Origin: Deltaproteobacteria bacterium
GTDB taxonomy: Bacteria; Desulfobacterota; Desulfobulbia; Desulfobulbales; Desulfurivibrionaceae
Length of the DNA: 64,000 nt
Assembly (NCBI GenBank): GCA_021802775.1
Contig: JAJZRJ010000005.1
Coordinates: 34,887 to 98,886 of the forward strand
Direction: 5' to 3'
Below are positions 17,143 to 26,153 of the stretch, in pieces. Position 1 is the first letter of the stretch; every line of letters begins with the position of its first letter. The translations under genes were made by a program, and so were the position numbers. A model generated the notes under the pieces. The model saw only the letters and a list, made by a program, of their open reading frames with translations. It searched no databases and was not told the origin of the DNA.

Positions 17143-18957
17143 ATGGACCAAAAGAAAATCAATGAAGACAAACTGGCAGAAGGACACTGCGATTCGGAAA
17201 AAACCTGCGCCGTGGAGGAGAAAAAAGGCTGGCTGAGCGAGGACTGGCTCTCGCTCTGGCTGGGGCTCTTCATTTTCCTGCTTTCCCTTGGCGCGTTCCA
17301 GGGGGCCAACATCCTGGGCTGGGGCGCGACAACAAGCGTATGGACCGAGGTCGCCAAATCCACCAAGGCGGTCTCCATCGACTACCAGACGGTCAAGGGC
17401 GAGATCACCAAGATCGACGGCAACAAGGTCACCCTCAAAAAGAGTGACGGCAAGGAGGCCACCATCACCGTCAAGACCGACCCGTCGCTGCTGGCGGTCG
17501 GGCAATCTTACGAGCAGAAAGGGCTCTCGCCCCTGGCCTCGCTCTTCATTACCTATCTGGTGATGCTGGCAATCATGGGGCTGGGCTCGATGCTCATCGG
17601 GGCGGACCTCAAAAAATTCGCCGTCGGCTTCACCCTGGTCTTCTGGATCAGCTACCTCTGCTGGCTCATGGGGCACTATGCCTACATCGCCGCCACCAAG
17701 AACGATCAGGCGAAATTCGGCATCGACTGGTCAATGAGCATGACCGGCGAGTTCGGCTTCATCATCGCCCTGGTGGCGGGGCTCATGGTCGGCAACCTCT
17801 TCCCCCGGCTGGCGGAGATGATGAAAGAGGCGGCCCGGCCGGAACTCTATATCAAGACCGCCATCGTCATCATGGGCGCCGGGCTTGGCCTGAAGGCGGC
17901 CCAGTCGTTCGGCCTGGCCAGCAACATCATGTTCCGGGGCTTCTGCGCCATTGTCGAGGCGTACCTGATCTACTGGGCGGTGGTCTACTATATCTCGCGG
18001 AAGTACTTCAAATTCAGCCGTGAATGGTCGGCGCCCCTTGCCTCCGGCATCTCCATCTGCGGCGTGTCCGCCGCCATCGCCACCGGCGGGGCCATCCGCG
18101 CCCGTCCGGTGATCCCGATCATGGTCTCCTCGCTGGTCGTGATCTTCGTGGCGGTGGAAATGGTGCTGCTGCCCTTTGCCGCCAAGCTCTTCCTCTGGCA
18201 GGAACCATTGGTGGCCGGCGCCTGGATGGGGCTCGCGGTCAAGTCCGACGGCGGGGCCATCGCCAGCGGCGCGGTGACCGATGCCCTGATCCGGGCCCAG
18301 GCCATGGATATGGAGGGCATCAACTACGCCGAGGGGTGGATCACCATGACCGCCACCACGGTGAAGATGTTCATCGATATCTTCATCGGCGTCTGGGCCG
18401 TACTCCTTGCCTATATCTGGTGTGCCAAGATCGAGTGCAAGCCCGGCCAGAAGGTGCGGCTCATCGAGATCTGGAACCGTTTCCCCAAATTCGTGCTCGG
18501 CTACATCGCCACCTTCATTATCCTGCTGACCATCTGCTGGCCGGCGGTCAAGGCGATTGCCCCGGCGGAACATGCCCTGAGCGGATTGAAGGTGCAGATC
18601 GCCTCTCTGGAAAAGCAGATCAGCGCCAGCAAGGACCCGGCCGCCACCACCACGTTGCAGGCAACGCTCAAGGAGGCCAAGGCCAAGGAAAAGGAGTGGA
18701 AGGACTCGACCAAGGAGCCCAACAAACTGATCGGGAAGGCCAAGGCGGCCACCTCGCAGGGCGACGTCTTCCGGAAGATATTCTTCCTGCTCTGCTTCTT
18801 CACCATCGGCGTGGTCTCGAACTTCAAGAAGCTGGCACAGGAGGGGATCGGCAAACTCGCCGCCGTGTACGGCATTTCCCTGTTCGGCTTCATCATCTGG
18901 GTAGGACTCGCCATCTCATGGCTCTTTTTCCACGGCGTCAAACCGCCAATACTCTAA
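17143..18957 (+). CDS. Large YeiH-family transporter with inserted soluble segments
   Basis: A 604-residue membrane protein, much longer than the roughly 350 residues usual for YeiH. The family signature C-G-V-S-A-A-I-A-T-G-G-A-I-R-A-R is present at about 307-322. Two additions stand out. One is a soluble loop at about 65-125 with an SH3-like or beta look (VKGEITKIDGNKVTLKKSDG). The other is a charged coiled coil at about 480-545 before the last helices. A cysteine pair occurs in the hydrophilic N-terminus (C16, C22). The ATG follows GGGAGG. A weak sigma-54-like sequence lies at 17051-17065 (TGGC...TTGT). A tiny membrane protein follows in the same unit. Confidence 0.85.
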   Translation: MDQKKINEDKLAEGHCDSEKTCAVEEKKGWLSEDWLSLWLGLFIFLLSLGAFQGANILGWGATTSVWTEVAKSTKAVSIDYQTVKGEITKIDGNKVTLKKSDGKEATITVKTDPSLLAVGQSYEQKGLSPLASLFITYLVMLAIMGLGSMLIGADLKKFAVGFTLVFWISYLCWLMGHYAYIAATKNDQAKFGIDWSMSMTGEFGFIIALVAGLMVGNLFPRLAEMMKEAARPELYIKTAIVIMGAGLGLKAAQSFGLASNIMFRGFCAIVEAYLIYWAVVYYISRKYFKFSREWSAPLASGISICGVSAAIATGGAIRARPVIPIMVSSLVVIFVAVEMVLLPFAAKLFLWQEPLVAGAWMGLAVKSDGGAIASGAVTDALIRAQAMDMEGINYAEGWITMTATTVKMFIDIFIGVWAVLLAYIWCAKIECKPGQKVRLIEIWNRFPKFVLGYIATFIILLTICWPAVKAIAPAEHALSGLKVQIASLEKQISASKDPAATTTLQATLKEAKAKEKEWKDSTKEPNKLIGKAKAATSQGDVFRKIFFLLCFFTIGVVSNFKKLAQEGIGKLAAVYGISLFGFIIWVGLAISWLFFHGVKPPIL

Positions 18958-18970
18958 AAGGAGAACAGAC

Positions 18971-19132
18971 ATGACGGATAAATCACAGATTGCCGATGAG
19001 ATGAAAAAAATGGACTACGAACCGCTCCTGCCCGCGGAACTGTCGCTCATCAGATGGAGTATTTCCCTCGGCGTGGGGTTGCTGGTCGTCTTCTACTTCC
19101 TGAGCCAGTGGCTCTTCCCTGGCGGCCACTGA
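18971..19132 (+). CDS. Small single-span membrane protein (53 aa)
   Basis: A 53-codon gene 13 bases after the large YeiH-type gene, with GGAGAA before its ATG. The first 30 residues are charged (MTDKSQIADEMKKMDYEPLL) and the last 20 form one membrane helix (SISLGVGLLVVFYFLSQWLF) ending at G-G-H. Its position suggests a small accessory subunit of the transporter, like the small partners of some symporters. No family is recognised. A strong terminator follows directly, so the two genes form a closed unit. Confidence 0.75.
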   Translation: MTDKSQIADEMKKMDYEPLLPAELSLIRWSISLGVGLLVVFYFLSQWLFPGGH

Positions 19133-19141
19133 AAACCAAGG

Positions 19142-19228
19142 AGGGCGGCTTCCCCCGGCAAGAGGAAGCCGCCCTACCCCGAACCCATATCAGGCCAAAC
19201 GCCGTCCCCGGTCGGGGACGGCGTTTTT
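19142..19228 (+). terminator. Tandem hairpins, the second a strong Rho-independent terminator
   Basis: A first perfect 12-base stem pairs AGGGCGGCTTCC (19142-19153) with GGAAGCCGCCCT (19164-19175). A second 12-base stem pairs AACGCCGTCCCC (19198-19209) with GGGGACGGCGTT (19214-19225), has a four-base loop and runs into TTTTTAT. It ends the large YeiH/small membrane protein unit. Confidence 0.88.
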
Positions 19229-19250
19229 ATGCAACCACACTCAGTTTCAT

Positions 19251-19523
19251 TCAGCGCCGCAAGGCCGCGTACGCCTCTTCGTACTCCCGTAACCGCTGCC
19301 GCCAGGCGAGTAGTCCGTGATGTCCGTTGCGCCATGCCTCCAGTGCCTGCCCATCAATCATGCCTTGGGGCACCTCGCCGGCAAGCGCTTGCACGGTGGT
19401 GAGGCCATACCGCTTCTCAAGCCGGGCGAGTTCTTCCTTCTGCCGGGCAACCATATTTTTGCACACCTGAATCTCCCGTGAAATGGATATCATGTACTCG
19501 TCGGTCTGCAAATCCGCATGCAT
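19251..19523 (-). CDS. Hypothetical coiled-coil protein
   Basis: A 90-residue soluble protein, mostly charged helix (SREIQVCKNMVARQKEELARLEKRYG, then a W-R-N-G-H-H-G turn and a second charged helix ending E-E-A-Y-A-A-L-R-R). The ATG at 19523 follows AGGTG; a longer in-frame start at 19583 lacks a ribosome site. No partner gene is adjacent, although the size and helical make-up resemble small adaptor or antitoxin-like proteins. Function unknown. Confidence 0.65.
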   Translation of the reverse strand: MHADLQTDEYMISISREIQVCKNMVARQKEELARLEKRYGLTTVQALAGEVPQGMIDGQALEAWRNGHHGLLAWRQRLREYEEAYAALRR

Positions 19524-19807
19524 GTGTTCACCTGTTGTGAAGGCTTGATTTCTCCTGCCGAAAAAGCCGCTTCTTCTCGCCATCCCCTTTCACCACTTTA
19601 TAATCTATACGAGAATACGCTATGACAGCAACGAATTCAGGAGGATCGGCAAAGGCTCGTTTTTTTGTTGCGCTTTTGCCGGCAATCACCGATATTCCAG
19701 CAGACCGACAGCCACTATCCCGGCCCGGCCTGGCGCCATAACCGGCGAAAAAACCAGGAGTTCAAACCTGTCCCTGCCGATTGCAACGCCAGCCGAAAAA
19801 GGAAGCC

Positions 19808-21694
19808 ATGAGCACGACAACGGACCCCATGGGCACCAAAAAACTCGCCGGCCTCTCCCTGGCCGCCCTCGGCGTGGTGTTCGGCGACATCGGCACCAGT
19901 CCGCTGTACGCGCTGCGCGAATGCTTCCATGGCGAGTTCGGCATCGAGGTGACCCGCGCCAACGTGCTCGGCGTCGTCTCCCTCATCGTCTGGGCCATGC
20001 TGCTCATTGTTACCATCAAATACCTCTCCTTCATCCTGCGGGCCGACAACGAGGGTGAGGGCGGAGTGCTTGCCCTCACCGCCCTGATCAAACCCAAAAA
20101 CGTCAAACCCCGCACCCTGCAATGGACCATGGTGGGCATGGGTTTGTTTGCCGCCTGCCTGCTTTACGGCGACGGGATCATCACCCCGGCCATCTCGGTC
20201 TTGAGCGCGGTGGAAGGAATCAAGAACATCACCCCGGTCTTCGAATCCTCGGTCATCCCGCTGACCATCGTCATTCTGGCCGGCCTCTTTCTGATCCAGC
20301 GCCGCGGCACCGCCAAGGTGGGCATTCTCTTCGGGCCGATCATGCTGCTCTGGTTCACGGTGCTCGCCGCCCTCGGCGTCATCCAGATCATGCGGGTACC
20401 GCAGATCCTGGCCGCCCTCGCCCCCTGGTACGGCCTCGCCTTTCTCGTTACCAACAAAATCCACGGCTTCATTGTCCTCGGTGCCGTCTTCCTGGCAGTG
20501 ACCGGCGCCGAGGCGATCTACGCCGACATGGGCCACTTCGGCCGCCGGCCTATCCGACTCACCTGGCTTTTCGTCGCCTTCCCGGCCCTGGCCCTCAACT
20601 ACCTCGGCCAGGGCGCCCTGCTGCTGGTCAGACCCGAGGAATCGCACCACCCCTTCTACGCCCTGGTACCGGACTGGGCCATGGTGCCCATGGTCCTCCT
20701 CGCCACCATGGCCACCATCATCGCGTCCCAGGCGGTAATCACCGGTTCGTTTTCCCTGACCCGCCAGGCGATCCAGCTCGGTTACCTGCCCCGGTTGCGG
20801 ATTACCCACACCTCCTCGCAACAGATGGGCCAAATCTACGTGGCGCCGGTCAACTGGCTGCTGATGCTGTGCACCATCGGCCTGGTGGTCGGCTTCCAAT
20901 CGTCGAGCAAGCTGGCTGCGGCCTACGGTATTGCCGTGACCACCACCATGCTCATCACCACCCTGCTCTTTTACGTGGTGGCGCGCAAACGCTGGGGTTG
21001 GAATCGCTTCACCGCCGGCCTCGTCACCGCCCTCTTCTTTGCCGTGGACCTGCCCTTCTTCGCCGCCAACATGACCAAAATCCTCCACGGTGCCTGGTTC
21101 CCCCTGGCCCTAGGCGCTTTCTCCTTCCTGGTGATGATCACCTGGGAACAGGGCCGGGAAATTCTCGGTACCCAGATGGCAGCCATCACCACCCGGCTCG
21201 ACGTCTTCAAGGCCATGCTGGCCAAGACGCCGCCCCAGCGGATCAACGGCCAGGCCGTCTTCCTGACCCGCAACCACGATACCGTGCCGGCGGCGCTGAT
21301 GCACAACCTCAAGCACAACAAGATCCTCCACTCCGAGGTGGTCTTTCTGAACATCCGCACCGAGGAGATCCCGCGGGTGCCGAACTTCGAGAAGATCGAG
21401 GCGGAAAAACTGGGCAGCGGCCTCTACCGGATCATCGCCCACTACGGCTTCATGGAAGAGCCGCAGATCGGCACCATCTTCGCCCTGGCCCGCGACAAGG
21501 GGATCAATCTGGACCTGCAGAACGCCAGTTTCTTCCTCGGCCGCGAGAAACTCTCCATCGGCGACCGCCCGCGCATGAGCCGCTGGCGCTCCAACCTCTT
21601 CCTGTTCATGACCCGCAACGCCATGGACGCCGCCGCCTTCTTCGACATCCCGCCGGACCAGGTCATCGAGGTGGGGGTCCAGCTCGAACTGTAG
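19808..21694 (+). CDS. kup: Kup-type low-affinity potassium uptake transporter
   Basis: A 628-residue K+/H+ symporter of the Kup/HAK family. The N-terminus shows the family's G-V-V-F-G-D-I-G-T-S-P-L-Y-A-L signature, then G-E-G-G-V-L-A-L and G-D-G-I-I-T-P-A-I-S-V-L-S-A-V-E-G, with about twelve membrane helices to about residue 445 and a soluble C-terminal domain. The ATG at 19808 follows AAAGGAAG. Another ATG nine codons earlier is less likely. A TerC-family gene follows after 45 bases in the same direction. Confidence 0.97.
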   Translation: MSTTTDPMGTKKLAGLSLAALGVVFGDIGTSPLYALRECFHGEFGIEVTRANVLGVVSLIVWAMLLIVTIKYLSFILRADNEGEGGVLALTALIKPKNVKPRTLQWTMVGMGLFAACLLYGDGIITPAISVLSAVEGIKNITPVFESSVIPLTIVILAGLFLIQRRGTAKVGILFGPIMLLWFTVLAALGVIQIMRVPQILAALAPWYGLAFLVTNKIHGFIVLGAVFLAVTGAEAIYADMGHFGRRPIRLTWLFVAFPALALNYLGQGALLLVRPEESHHPFYALVPDWAMVPMVLLATMATIIASQAVITGSFSLTRQAIQLGYLPRLRITHTSSQQMGQIYVAPVNWLLMLCTIGLVVGFQSSSKLAAAYGIAVTTTMLITTLLFYVVARKRWGWNRFTAGLVTALFFAVDLPFFAANMTKILHGAWFPLALGAFSFLVMITWEQGREILGTQMAAITTRLDVFKAMLAKTPPQRINGQAVFLTRNHDTVPAALMHNLKHNKILHSEVVFLNIRTEEIPRVPNFEKIEAEKLGSGLYRIIAHYGFMEEPQIGTIFALARDKGINLDLQNASFFLGREKLSIGDRPRMSRWRSNLFLFMTRNAMDAAAFFDIPPDQVIEVGVQLEL

Positions 21695-21739
21695 CCCCCA
21701 TCCGGCACCTTTTTACAGAACCACGAGGGAAACACCATC

Positions 21740-22462
21740 ATGACAGACGCACTCGCCCTGCTTGCCCTCCTTGTTGGCCTCGAACTGGTGCTGGGGGTCG
21801 ACAACATCCTGGTCATCTCGATCTTTGTCGGCCGGCTGCCGGCCGAACAGCGCAAAGCCGCGCGGCTGGCCGGTCTCGCCTGCGCGCTCGGCGCCCGCAT
21901 CGTCATGCTGGTCGTCCTGCTGGCCCTTGCCGGGCTGACCAGCAACGTCTTCCTCCACTTCTCCATCCGCGACCTGATCCTCATCGCCGGCGGGCTCTTC
22001 CTGCTCTGGAAGGCGGTGCGCGAAATCCACCATACCGTGGAATTGAAGGACGAACAGGGGGCGACAACCGGGGCGGTGCTGAGCAGCTTTGCCACCATCA
22101 TCACCCAGATCGTGCTGCTGGACATCGTCTTCTCCATCGATTCGGTCATTACCGCCATCGGGCTTACCGACCAGATCTGGATCATCATCGGCTCGGTGAT
22201 GATCTCCTTCGTGGCCATCCTCTTCTTTGCCGGACCCATCGGCGAGTTCATCCTGCATCACCCCGCCCTCAAGATCCTGGCGCTCTCCTTCCTGATCACC
22301 ATCGGCGTCACCATCTTCATGGAGGGGCTGCACAAACATGTGCCCAAGGCGTACATCTACCTGCCCATGGGCTTCGCCCTGCTGGTCGAACTGCTCCAGA
22401 TGCGCTACGAGCACAACCAGCGCACCACCCTGGCCACGGCCCGAACTCCCGGCAACGAATAA
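21740..22462 (+). CDS. TerC-family integral membrane protein
   Basis: A 240-residue polytopic protein of the TerC family, with the two conserved acidic membrane motifs L-E-L-V-L-G-V-D-N-I-L-V (N-terminal) and D-I-V-F-S-I-D-S-V-I-T-A (middle), separated by a hydrophilic loop. Family members are linked to metal-ion export, manganese in particular, and to tellurite resistance. It probably shares a transcript with kup. The C-terminus is a short polar tail. Confidence 0.92.
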   Translation: MTDALALLALLVGLELVLGVDNILVISIFVGRLPAEQRKAARLAGLACALGARIVMLVVLLALAGLTSNVFLHFSIRDLILIAGGLFLLWKAVREIHHTVELKDEQGATTGAVLSSFATIITQIVLLDIVFSIDSVITAIGLTDQIWIIIGSVMISFVAILFFAGPIGEFILHHPALKILALSFLITIGVTIFMEGLHKHVPKAYIYLPMGFALLVELLQMRYEHNQRTTLATARTPGNE

Positions 22463-22648
22463 AGCACTTCCCCGCGTACCGCCCGACCAGCGCGAAAAAT
22501 TCCCTTTTGTTCTGTAAAACGGTGTGGTAATAAAATTTTGTGAACTATTAAACCGTGCTAAGCGGCCTTCTTCCACCTGTCACACCGTCATCCACGAACC
22601 GGCTGGACATGGCAAAGAACCTTGGCACCCAAAGGAGGACTCAGTGCC

Positions 22649-22930
22649 ATGAATCTCTACGTTGGAAACCTGCCCTACAAGCTCAGCGAATCGCAACTCA
22701 CCGATCTCTTCAGCCAATTCGGCGAAGTGAAGAGCGCCAAGATCATCAAGGATCAGGCCACCGGCCAGTCCAAGGGGTTTGGTTTCGTGGAGATGTCCAG
22801 TGGCGATGGCGGTCAGCAGGCCATGCAGGCACTGAACGGCAAGGAAGTTGAAGGCCGCAAGATCATTGTCAACGAGGCCCGGCCGCCGCAGAAAAAAGCA
22901 GGCCATGGCGGCGGCCCGCGCCGCTATTAA
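22649..22930 (+). CDS. RRM-domain RNA-binding protein
   Basis: A 93-residue single RNA recognition motif. RNP2 is L-Y-V-G-N-L at residues 3-8 and RNP1 is K-G-F-G-F-V-E-M at about 44-51, followed by a short Gly/Lys/Arg tail (KKAGHGGGPRRY). The ATG at 22649 follows AAAGGAGG at a proper distance. Such small Rbp proteins are common in cyanobacteria and Desulfobacterota, where some are cold-induced. The AT-rich leader (about 22500-22550) is a likely promoter region, but no clear element can be named. Confidence 0.95.
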   Translation: MNLYVGNLPYKLSESQLTDLFSQFGEVKSAKIIKDQATGQSKGFGFVEMSSGDGGQQAMQALNGKEVEGRKIIVNEARPPQKKAGHGGGPRRY

Positions 22931-23098
22931 CGGTTACTCTTACAACCGCTTACGGATACTGACGGCATACCGCGCCGTGCGCGCTGAGGAAACCATCACC
23001 ACCAGTGCCGGCCATGAACCACTGGTCTACGACCACGGCAAACGCGAGATCATCCTGTCTCATTCTTTCCGCTGCTTGAGTGCGGGGGAGCACGCACC

Positions 23099-23461
23099 AT
23101 GAGCAAAGCAAGCGGCAACGGTCTGCGCCGACTCCGGAACGCATGGGGATGGTCGATCAAAGGGCTCCGGGCGGCCTTCCGTCATGAGGCCGCCTTCCGG
23201 CAGGAGGTGATGGCGGTGGCGGTGCTGGCGCCGGCCGGCCTCTGGCTGGGCAGAAACAGCAGCGATCAGGTTTTGCTGGTCGGCAGCCTCTTGCTGGTGC
23301 TCATCGTCGAGCTGCTTAACAGCGCGGTCGAGGCGGTGGTTGACCGCGTTGGACCGGAGCACCACGAACTCGCCGGCCGCGCCAAGGATCTCGGTTCCGC
23401 CGCCGTCCTGCTTGCCATCGCCACCGCGCTGCTGACCTGGTTGCTGATTCTGCGCAACTGA
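23099..23461 (+). CDS. dgkA: Diacylglycerol kinase (DgkA)
   Basis: A 120-residue trimeric membrane kinase that phosphorylates diacylglycerol (or undecaprenol) to recycle lipid. The family signature E-L-L-N-S-A-V-E-A-V-V-D-R lies at about 69-81, followed by the H-x-L-A-G-R-A-K-D-L-G-S-A-A-V membrane segment, with three hydrophobic helices in all. Length and motif order are normal. It stands 168 bases after the RRM gene, with no recognised element between them. Confidence 0.96.
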   Translation: MSKASGNGLRRLRNAWGWSIKGLRAAFRHEAAFRQEVMAVAVLAPAGLWLGRNSSDQVLLVGSLLLVLIVELLNSAVEAVVDRVGPEHHELAGRAKDLGSAAVLLAIATALLTWLLILRN

Positions 23462-23580
23462 CCGCTACTGCCACATTGTGGCAGATCGCTTGACAACCAT
23501 CTCCCCATCGGGCATAATCGGTCATTCGTTCGCATCGGCCTACCAGCCGCGCTCCGAACCACAACCCGGATTGTGCCGCC

Positions 23581-25338
23581 ATGAAACCACAGCCCATCCG
23601 CCCGCAGGATTGCTTCAAGTCCTATACCTTCGACCAGGACAAGGTGTGCAGCCCCATCGACACCGTCAACCGCTTCAAGCAGCGGCTTGCCGAGGTCGAT
23701 CTCGACATCCTGCAGGAGGTCCGCCGCATCGACACCGGCCGTCTCGACATCCCGGTCTACTTCAGCGTCTGCGGCAAGGATGCCGTGGAAACCATCGGCA
23801 ACAAGAAGCAGATGGGCAAGGGCAGCACGCCGGAACAATCCCAGGCCAGCGCCTGCATGGAACTGGCCGAACGGTTCAGCTTCTTCAGCTTCAAAAAGAA
23901 CCCGGCCAACTTCATCCGCGATACCTACGCCCGGCTCAAGGCCAAGGGCGAACCGGTGCTCGGCCTTAATTACCTGCTCCAATCGGTCCACGACGAGGCC
24001 ACCGATCTCGCGACGCTGGAGCAGCTCATCGCCGACCTGCCGATGCAATGGGTCTGGGCCAGCAACCTCACCCGCGGCGAAGAGGTGCTGGTGCCCTTCA
24101 GCTGGTTCTATGCGATCAACGAGTTCAACGGCCCCTCGGCGGGCAACACCCATGAAGAAGCGATTCTGCAGGGGGTGAGCGAGATCGTCGAGCGCCACGT
24201 CTGCGCGGTGGTGACCCGCGACCGGGTGCCGGCTCCGCGCATCGACCCGGCCTCGGCCCAGGACCCGGTGGCCCGTGAACTGATCGATAAATTCAGCCGC
24301 CACAACATCGAACTCCACCTCAACGACTTCACCCTCGACACCGGCATCCCGACGGTGGCGGCCCTGGCCATCGACCGCTCCACCTTCCCGGCAATGAGCG
24401 AGATCGTTTACACCGCCGGTACCACGCCGGACCCGGAAAAGGCGCTGATCCGCGCCATTACCGAGGTGGCCCAACTGGCCGGCGATTTCGAGAGCAAGTC
24501 GAACTACGTGGCCAGCGGCCTGCCGAAACCGCTGACCATGGAGGAGATGGACTACCTCACCACGCCGAGCCGCACCGTGGCGATCAGTGAGTTGCCCAAC
24601 CTAAGCGACAACAACATGCGGGTGGAGATCGAACGCTACCTCGCCGCACTTGGCCGCCTCGGCATGGAGGTGCTGGTGGTCAACACCATGCACCCGGCGC
24701 TCCAGGTGCCGGCCATCTATACCATCGTGCCGGGTGCCCACTTCCGCGAGCGGTCGATGGTGCAGAATGTCGGCCTCTTTGTCGCCAAGCTCATCCACGA
24801 GCAGATCGACGACCTGGTGGAACAGAGCCGCCAGCTCATCCGGCTGCGCGAATTCCTGCCCGAGGCCTACTATCTCGAATTCTACCTCGGCAAAAACCTC
24901 ATGGCCATGGGCCAGCACGAACAGGCGCTCAAGCACTTCGAACTGGCGCTGGCCCTCAATCCGGAGGCCGAGGATCGGCCCTATCTTTATTCCTTCATGG
25001 GAGACTGTCTCAAGGAAATGGGCCGCTACGAAAAGGCGCTGGCCGCGCTTTACGAAGGGCTCACGCATGATGAGGAACGGCCCGATCTCCACAACCTGCT
25101 GGGCTTCTGCCACTTCAAGCTCGCAGACCATGAAACCGCGGTGCTGCATTTTGCCCGGGCCGTGGAGCTGAACCCCGCCTCGGCCATCGATTACGCCAAT
25201 CTGGGGGTCAACCTGCGCAAACTCGAACGCTTCGACGAGGCCGTGGCCCATCTCACCATCGCCCTGGAACTCGACCCCGCCCTCGACTTCGCCCGCGCCC
25301 ATCTGGCGGAACTGATGACCGACCAGGCAGCCTCCTGA
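23581..25338 (+). CDS. YcaO-domain protein with C-terminal TPR repeats
   Basis: A 585-residue protein. Residues 1-400 form a YcaO domain, the ATP-binding fold that activates amide backbones, with its conserved acidic motifs S-A-C-M-E-L-A-E-R-F at about 89-98, G-V-S-E-I-V-E-R-H at about 198-206 and I-T-E-V-A-Q. Residues about 410-575 carry tetratricopeptide repeats (YYLEFYLGKNLMAMGQHEQALKHF and three to four more). YcaO-TPR proteins are a known sub-type in Desulfobacterota. No precursor peptide, TfuA or dehydrogenase gene is adjacent, so this looks like the stand-alone class. The substrate is unknown; modification of a ribosomal or other protein is possible. Confidence 0.92.
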   Translation: MKPQPIRPQDCFKSYTFDQDKVCSPIDTVNRFKQRLAEVDLDILQEVRRIDTGRLDIPVYFSVCGKDAVETIGNKKQMGKGSTPEQSQASACMELAERFSFFSFKKNPANFIRDTYARLKAKGEPVLGLNYLLQSVHDEATDLATLEQLIADLPMQWVWASNLTRGEEVLVPFSWFYAINEFNGPSAGNTHEEAILQGVSEIVERHVCAVVTRDRVPAPRIDPASAQDPVARELIDKFSRHNIELHLNDFTLDTGIPTVAALAIDRSTFPAMSEIVYTAGTTPDPEKALIRAITEVAQLAGDFESKSNYVASGLPKPLTMEEMDYLTTPSRTVAISELPNLSDNNMRVEIERYLAALGRLGMEVLVVNTMHPALQVPAIYTIVPGAHFRERSMVQNVGLFVAKLIHEQIDDLVEQSRQLIRLREFLPEAYYLEFYLGKNLMAMGQHEQALKHFELALALNPEAEDRPYLYSFMGDCLKEMGRYEKALAALYEGLTHDEERPDLHNLLGFCHFKLADHETAVLHFARAVELNPASAIDYANLGVNLRKLERFDEAVAHLTIALELDPALDFARAHLAELMTDQAAS

Positions 25339-25348
25339 CCGCGCCCCT

Positions 25349-26149
25349 TTACCGCACTCCCGCCACATCGCGGGATTCCGGCGTTATGTGGCGTTGTTTT
25401 TTCAGATTTTCCCGACATGGGGCATAGAGGAGAGCCATTTCCTCGCTGTGCGGCCCGCCCGGTGTCTGATAAATAAAGAACGGCGGCAGCACGGCAAGCT
25501 CCTCGCCGCCGTTCTTCACCGCCTCGACCAGCACCAGCCGGCCGGTGTCGCCGGGGTAACTGTACACCACCTGCAACCGTTTCGGCTCCAGCCGCCGGGC
25601 CTTCATGGCCGCGACCAGCGTGGCCAGCCGCTCGGCCGGATAGACCACCACGCCGCGCCCCCGGTTCTTGAGGGCAAAGGCCATGGCCGCCACCGCCTCG
25701 TCCAGGGTCAGGGTCAGCTCATGGCGGGCCTGGGCCGCTTCATCGCCGGGATTCTGCCGGCCGCTGTCGATCTTGCGGTAGGGCGGGTTCATCACCACCC
25801 GATCGAAGGCGCCGGCCGGCACCTGGTCGGCCAGAAAACGGCAGTCACCCTCCACCACCGTAATCCGTTCCTCGTAATGGTTCAGGGCCACATTGCTGCG
25901 CATGAGCCCCACGAGTTGGGGTTGCAGTTCCAGGGCGGTAATAGCGAACTGCGGCTGCCGGTAGGCCATGATGAGCGAGACCACGCCGTTGCCGGCGCCC
26001 AGCTCCAGCACCATTTCGCCCGGCCGGGGCGCGGCGAAATGGGCGAGCAGCACCGCATCGATGGCGAAGCGGTACCCATCCCGGTGTTGCAGGCAGGTGA
26101 GCTGGCCGGCAAAGAGGGTGTCGTGAGTTACCGCGGGCGCGCTTGCCAT
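25349..26149 (-). CDS. tRNA1(Val) adenine-N6 methyltransferase-like (TrmN6 family)
   Basis: A 266-residue class I SAM methyltransferase. The SAM-binding motif L-E-L-G-A-G-N-G-V-V-S is at about 48-58 and the adenine-target motif N-P-P-Y at about 121-124, in the layout of TrmN6/YfiC (G-Y-R-F-A-I-D-A-V-L-L-A-H-F near the N-terminus is typical). It probably methylates tRNA adenine. It follows the DUF1015 gene by four bases on the same strand and converges with the YcaO gene. Confidence 0.9.
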   Translation of the reverse strand: MASAPAVTHDTLFAGQLTCLQHRDGYRFAIDAVLLAHFAAPRPGEMVLELGAGNGVVSLIMAYRQPQFAITALELQPQLVGLMRSNVALNHYEERITVVEGDCRFLADQVPAGAFDRVVMNPPYRKIDSGRQNPGDEAAQARHELTLTLDEAVAAMAFALKNRGRGVVVYPAERLATLVAAMKARRLEPKRLQVVYSYPGDTGRLVLVEAVKNGGEELAVLPPFFIYQTPGGPHSEEMALLYAPCRENLKKQRHITPESRDVAGVR

Positions 26150-26153
26150 GCCT

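Noticed and set aside
20122..22530. An 802-codon open frame over the potassium transporter and TerC genes
   Set aside because: It is a shifted-frame shadow of two well-recognised genes, rich in Pro, Arg, Gly and His, with no family motif.
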